Positions 59,271 through 64,000 of a DNA stretch of 64,000 nt are shown here, piece after piece (within the stretch, counting starts at the first letter, position 1; the number at the start of each line of letters is the position of its first letter). Below the pieces are notes generated by a model. It was given only the letters and a program-made list of their open reading frames with translations, did not search any database and was not told the origin of the DNA. The stretch is from assembly GCF_000004075.3 (NCBI RefSeq), contig NC_026658.2:24974075-25038074 (forward strand), given 5' to 3'. Made by a program: the position numbers and the translations under genes. This DNA comes from Cucumis sativus. Lineage: Eukaryota > Streptophyta > Magnoliopsida > Cucurbitales > Cucurbitaceae.

Positions 59271-62192
59271 ATGGCCGCTGTGAGCCGAGCTTCCACTCGA
59301 ATCCCTCATCTGCTTGCTGCACGGGGAGCTTTGTCTCTTCATACCACAGCTCCGGCTTTGTCTTCCTCATCCACTGCTTCTCCGACGCCGTATGCGAGGC
59401 CGCTGCCTCCTTCGGCCTCGTCCCCGACGGGGCTTCCGAAGGCGGCTGAGTATGTCATCTCGAAGGTTGACGACCTCATGAACTGGGCTCGCCGTGGTTC
59501 TATCTGGCCTATGACTTTCGGCCTTGCTTGTTGCGCTGTTGAAATGATGCACACCGGTGCTGCCCGCTATGACCTCGATCGCTTTGGTGTCATCTTTCGT
59601 CCTAGCCCTAGGCAATCTGATTGTATGATTGTCGCCGGTACCCTCACCAACAAGATGGCTCCAGCTCTTCGCAAGTTAGTTCTCTCCATTAAATAAAGCT
59701 TGTTGATTCCTGATTTTTTGGACCCGACTGGATAATTGACTGAACTACTAGATTGACGGAAAATTTTCATATTGAGATCGAAGTTTAGAATTATGTGATT
59801 TTTCAGTTTCTGGAGTTGTTCCTTTTGTCAATTGCTCCTGGCCTGTAGGTTGTAGTGCGTACTTGTTTTGTCCATCTAAACTTGTGAAGATATTATTCCT
59901 GTCTGCAATGATCATAGCATGTTTATCTTTTCTTAATCTGGTATGTTATCTAAAAGTTTAAAGATTTAAGTGGATTATACCATTGTAGTTATCTGCTTAT
60001 TTTCTTATTTATTGGGTCAAATTAATTTGATTAAATGTATTGATTGTCAATAATACAATGCTTCAGCCTCTATGTCAATGGATTTTAGGGGAGGTTCTTT
60101 TTCTTCATTATGAAAAACGGGTGGATTACTTTCGATATATTGGATTACTGAATTGTGCAGTGCTAATTGGGAAATTTATCTTGTTAGGCCATCTTGTTCA
60201 CCTAGATTCATGTTATTTATTTTTATGAATTTTCACTCATCACATGACTTCCATGGTTTACGAGGAAAATTTGTGAAGTAATCATGAAAGTAGTTCCTGT
60301 ACAGAGTTTTTTCACTTCATCATCTTGGCATGGTGTCTGGTGAATTCTGTTTGGGTTGAGTAATCATGATTTCCCGAACAGTCATCTATTTATATCTGTT
60401 CTATTTGTTCGAGTGGTTAATGTGTCAATGAAGCATGTGACTGTTCTATTTGTTTTGAAGGTTTCCTTTATCCTTATTATTTTAATCTATGAATTTGAAA
60501 TGTGCATTGTATAGTAAAACTTCCAAACACTGAAATATGTGAAGAAAGTATATGTTGGACATCTTTCCAAGTTTGACTAGAATTGCTGGAGTCATTTCAC
60601 ATAAGTAGCTAACTTCTATGTACGAATTTCTGTTTATTGAGGAAAATGGAACTAAAGCCTAGAGGAATTCACCAATTTAGATACAGTACCCCCTCACTTT
60701 AGAATTCTTATTTTTTAATCTTGATGGGTAGAAATGAAGTTTTAATATGACCAAGAGAACTCTAAATTCTATTCGTGAGGATTTTCTTACGAAAATGTAA
60801 TAATGGGATAAGAAGTGAGTCACAATGATATGTGAATTTCTTTGAACTTGTTTCATTTATATGGTGGTATTGCATGTAATTGTGGTAGACTATGAAATCC
60901 TTTATTTTGAATGAAATAAGGTTCCCATGCTTTCTTCTCTCAATCCAGCTCTTTATACCTATGGGGGTTGTAGTGTGCTAGTGAGGTTGGCTTTTCAGGA
61001 TATTAAGCTATTTTCTAAAAATATCTCATTGAAATGGTGCATGAATTTGATAAATGCAATATAGACTAAAATCCAAATAAACGGATGCTATAGAAGCAAA
61101 TAAAAAGCTAAATGGATGCTATTGAAGCAAATAAAAATTATAATGGAGGAAGACAACCCAAATATTAATCCTTTATCAAAGTTAAATACCATTATCTCAT
61201 ATTTGTATTTGTTTGTGTCAATGTTTATGTTGCTGCTATGGCTATTTTCAATGTTTAAGAGTCCCATCAATGCTTGACCTGAATGCTCCATAACTTCATT
61301 TATCAAGCTTGGAACTCAGACTTCCTGTTGGTGGTTAATGAACCATTATCTTTGTTGTTGGATCTGAGAATGCTACTATAGTCTAGCTTCAATTTTCTAA
61401 GTTTAGGGAATCCCTTGATTATTACATTGAAAACCAGTTTGGTCGTATAAATAGGTTATAATACCACCTGTTTATTCATTCCTTTCAATGAAAACTTGAA
61501 GAAAGACTGTACTTAATTCATTGTTTCTGTAATCTGTAGGGCTCTTCAACAAAAGTTGTGGCTTTTAACCCAACGGATAACCATGGTGGTTAAGGCCTTG
61601 GATTCATACAACTTTTACTTATGACCGTTAGACATTAAGTCATTAACTGACACACAGGCTTTTATTGCTAGCCCTTAGGTTTTTATTTTATGAGGCTCTG
61701 TTCTGAGATTAATAATGTCTATGATAACAACAATGGAAGTATGCTTATCAATTGATTAAGAGATGAACAACTAGATCTTGTCAGGCTGACTGCGTGTGAG
61801 ATCCTTTCACGACAAGGGAGGTTTTGGAATCCTCTGAACTAGGCCGATAATTTTATTGTCTGTTTAAAATTTTAAATATTTTAATTTTTCTGTTGGGTTT
61901 TCTGATAAATCAATTCACCATCTCACCCAAGCTACACTTACTCTTTGTTCTCTGCAGGGTTTATGATCAAATGCCAGAACCGCGATGGGTTATATCCATG
62001 GGAAGCTGTGCAAATGGTGGTGGATACTATCACTACTCATACTCAGTCGTTCGGGGTTGTGATCGAATTGTCCCTGTCGATATCTACGTTCCTGGTTGCC
62101 CTCCTACTGCTGAGGCATTACTTTACGGAATCCTTCAATTGCAGAAGAAGATCAACAGACGCAAAGATTTCCTCCAGTGGTGGACCAAGTGA
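59271..62192 (+). CDS. NDUFS7: Complex I 20-kDa subunit NDUFS7/PSST, mitochondrial
   Basis: Two exons, 59271-59674 and 61958-62192, join as R-K|V-Y-D (CGCAA|GTTAGT, CTGCAG|GGTTTA) and give 212 residues, near the Arabidopsis length. Residues 1-55 are a Ser/Ala/Arg-rich mitochondrial presequence. The core carries the [4Fe-4S] cluster N2 ligands C87, C88 ([17 protein letters not shown]), C152 ([16 protein letters not shown]) and C182 ([14 protein letters not shown]). N2 passes electrons to ubiquinone at the junction of the matrix arm and membrane of complex I. All four ligands are kept, so it should be functional. The single intron is long (2283 bp). The ATG at 59271 was chosen. Confidence 0.96.
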
Positions 62193-62199
62193 GACCATC

Positions 62200-64000
62200 C
62201 ATCCAAGTCAGGTATTGCTCCTTGGTGGATGCTTCAAACTACAATAAGAACTGTATTACAAGTTTGTGGAAATGTAATAGAAGAGATTATGAGTGATGTT
62301 TCAATAAGACCCCATAACTGATCCTCCTTGGTGATGTTTTTTCCCCTTTTTCTGTTTATCTCCCCCATGTTAAATGAAGCCTTTGCATGGCAAAGAATTA
62401 TATGTATCTCTTCAACTTTGGAGTTCACTAAACACTTCTGAATTTTTCAACTTAGTTTAATGTCTTCTGATTTATTATTGTTAATGCCATTTTTCAACTT
62501 CTCTTTCCAAAATCAATTCTGTAATCACCATTTTGTTACTACTTTGTTTGAGGTTACTTTTATTTACAATTACAATAGTGGATGGAGATAATTGTTTTTC
62601 TAATTATTGATTTTTAAAGATTCTTTTCTTCCAAATCTTATTATATTCTTGAATATGTCATTTATCTTTATTTATACATTCAATTAGTTTGTGTTGGGAC
62701 ATAGATTATGCATTCTTTCTAAAATATTCATTTACCTTGACTCTCACCTGTAGTTGTGATTGTAAATTAAGGAAGTGTTCTTTATTTAATAAACAAAGAT
62801 GTAGTTCACACAATAGTAAACAAAGTCAACAAATATAAATTGATAGATGATTGTGGAAAAAACTGCACAATAAAACTTATTTAGAGGTCAAAATGGCTAA
62901 TGATTCTTTTTGACATGTCAAATGTTGTTATGATTGCGTGAAATTATAACATTTTTAGTTTTTTTTTTTTCTTTTATTCTTCCAGTGCTCGTCTTCTTTG
63001 AGTTGTTCTTCTACAATTCCTACTCTTTTTATCCAATTTTGGCGCCTGTCTTCTTAGGAGTGATTTTGAGAGAGATCGATAGACAGGGAGATGGATGAGA
63101 CGAAAAAGAAAAAAAATGAGCAAGATAGTAGTGATTTGTGAGTGGTAAAAGAAGAGATGCAGGTAAAAGATCATTCAACATTTTCTTAAAAACGAAATCC
63201 TCTAACATGTCTCCTCAATCTTTTGATCATCCATTAAATGATTCGTGATTATGAAGGGATACACTTTATTTTATTTATTTGTAGCTTTCCGTGATAGAGA
63301 GAGCAGGAGTATAATATGTGAGTGCATATAATTTATGCGTAATTCACATATCCCATTGCTTTTAAAATAGAGGACCATTCTAAAAACAATTTTGTCAACT
63401 CAAACAAAACTTGGAGTAAAAAGAAGAATAATATGGAAAAAAAACGTATATCTCTCAAATAGGGGGGAGTCTAATTGATTTGATAATTAGGCAACAAGAT
63501 TATATCCAATTATTTTAAAGGAATGAAGAATCTGATGTGTGTTTGTAAGGGATGATTAGTTTGTCCGATGAGAGAATGTTTAGATGGAAAAAACAAATTG
63601 TGAGCTTTCTAGTTTTTCAGTTTCCTAATTTATGGTAACGTTATTATGAAAATTAATGGAAGCAGACTTCTGTAGATTAGGATTTAGCTGATTTTGATTA
63701 AAAGAAAAAGACCCAACAGCTGTGGAAGACGATAATGGAGAACCCAATGTTAATGAACTGATAAAGACAAATTTAAGATTCATGGGTTGGTGTGAAATTG
63801 AATTGGAATGGAGGGAAGGGAAGAAAGATATAATTTTTTTGCTTAGTTCTGCAATATTATTTTAATTCGTTACGAATTCAAAATGATCTTACCATTTTCC
63901 CTCCTTTTTCAAAGCTTTCTTCAAACCCCGAGTATCTAGGGTTTCAATACTGTACTTTATACAGCTTTTTCCTTCCACTTTGGTTCGTCTTTCGTCTTCA
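62200..64000. other. 3' flank of NDUFS7 and intergenic sequence to the window edge
   Basis: The 3' UTR runs to about 62450, then AT-rich spacer. The last 100 bases (GTATCTAGGGTTTCAATACT, a possible TATA near 63956-63961, and a pyrimidine-rich stretch) look like the promoter and leader of a plus-strand gene beyond the right edge. No ORF with a domain is seen. Confidence 0.45.

Noticed and set aside
61555-61860. tRNA-like A-box (GGATAACCATGGTGGTTAAG) suggesting a SINE in the NDUFS7 intron
   Set aside because: No B-box, poly-A tail or flanking duplication was found.

Overview
The window looks like nuclear DNA of a flowering plant (eudicot). It is AT-rich, has spliced genes with GT-AG introns, and encodes plant families such as a CBM22/GH10 xylanase, an RR-type tandem CCCH protein, neprosin/DUF239 proteins, an arabinogalactan peptide and DUF1639. 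It also carries a piece of plastid DNA. A cucurbit (Cucumis-like) source is my impression only, not proven here.

Layout, left to right. About 1-2.9 kb has no firm gene, only a leader-like stretch with a 30-codon ORF. At 2.9-6.6 kb (minus) is a seven-coding-exon endo-1,4-beta-xylanase with three CBM22 modules, with a TATA box at 6.78 kb. At 7.9-8.9 kb lie an unresolved transcribed-looking locus and a short LINE tail with a 17-bp target-site duplication. About 9-15.6 kb is gene-poor. At 15.8-16.8 kb (plus) is an intronless tandem CCCH zinc-finger gene whose frame breaks once near its C-terminal third. At 19.5-26.3 kb (minus) is a neprosin tandem pair: an intact seven-exon gene (24.0-26.3 kb) and a decayed copy (19.5-22.2 kb). 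At 27.3-28.4 kb is a diverged duplicate of the intact gene's 3' flank, followed by rearranged plastid DNA (trnI-CAU, ycf2 5' end, rpl2 exon 1/intron).

The right half is richer in genes. A GT14 glycosyltransferase lies at 31.2-33.1 kb (plus) with upstream ORFs. A CACTA-like transposon end lies near 34.75 kb. An AG-peptide gene is at 38.2 kb (plus) and a DUF1639 gene at 40.6-43.0 kb (minus). A clade-E-like PP2C is at 48.1-49.5 kb (minus), a MERIT40/BABAM1-like gene at 52.2-54.5 kb (minus) and a DUF1764 gene at 56.9-57.3 kb (plus). Complex I subunit NDUFS7 (PSST) is at 59.3-62.2 kb (plus), behind a promoter dense in site II motifs with a telo-box.

The genes do not form a pathway. Three products act at or on the wall or cell surface (xylanase, AG-peptide, GT14), one is mitochondrial, and the rest are signalling, RNA-binding or unknown. 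The most informative biology is the decay of the neprosin array, the plastid insertion beside it, and the frame break in the zinc-finger gene. I found no clear new system. All exon borders were read by eye from splice signals and reading-frame continuity.
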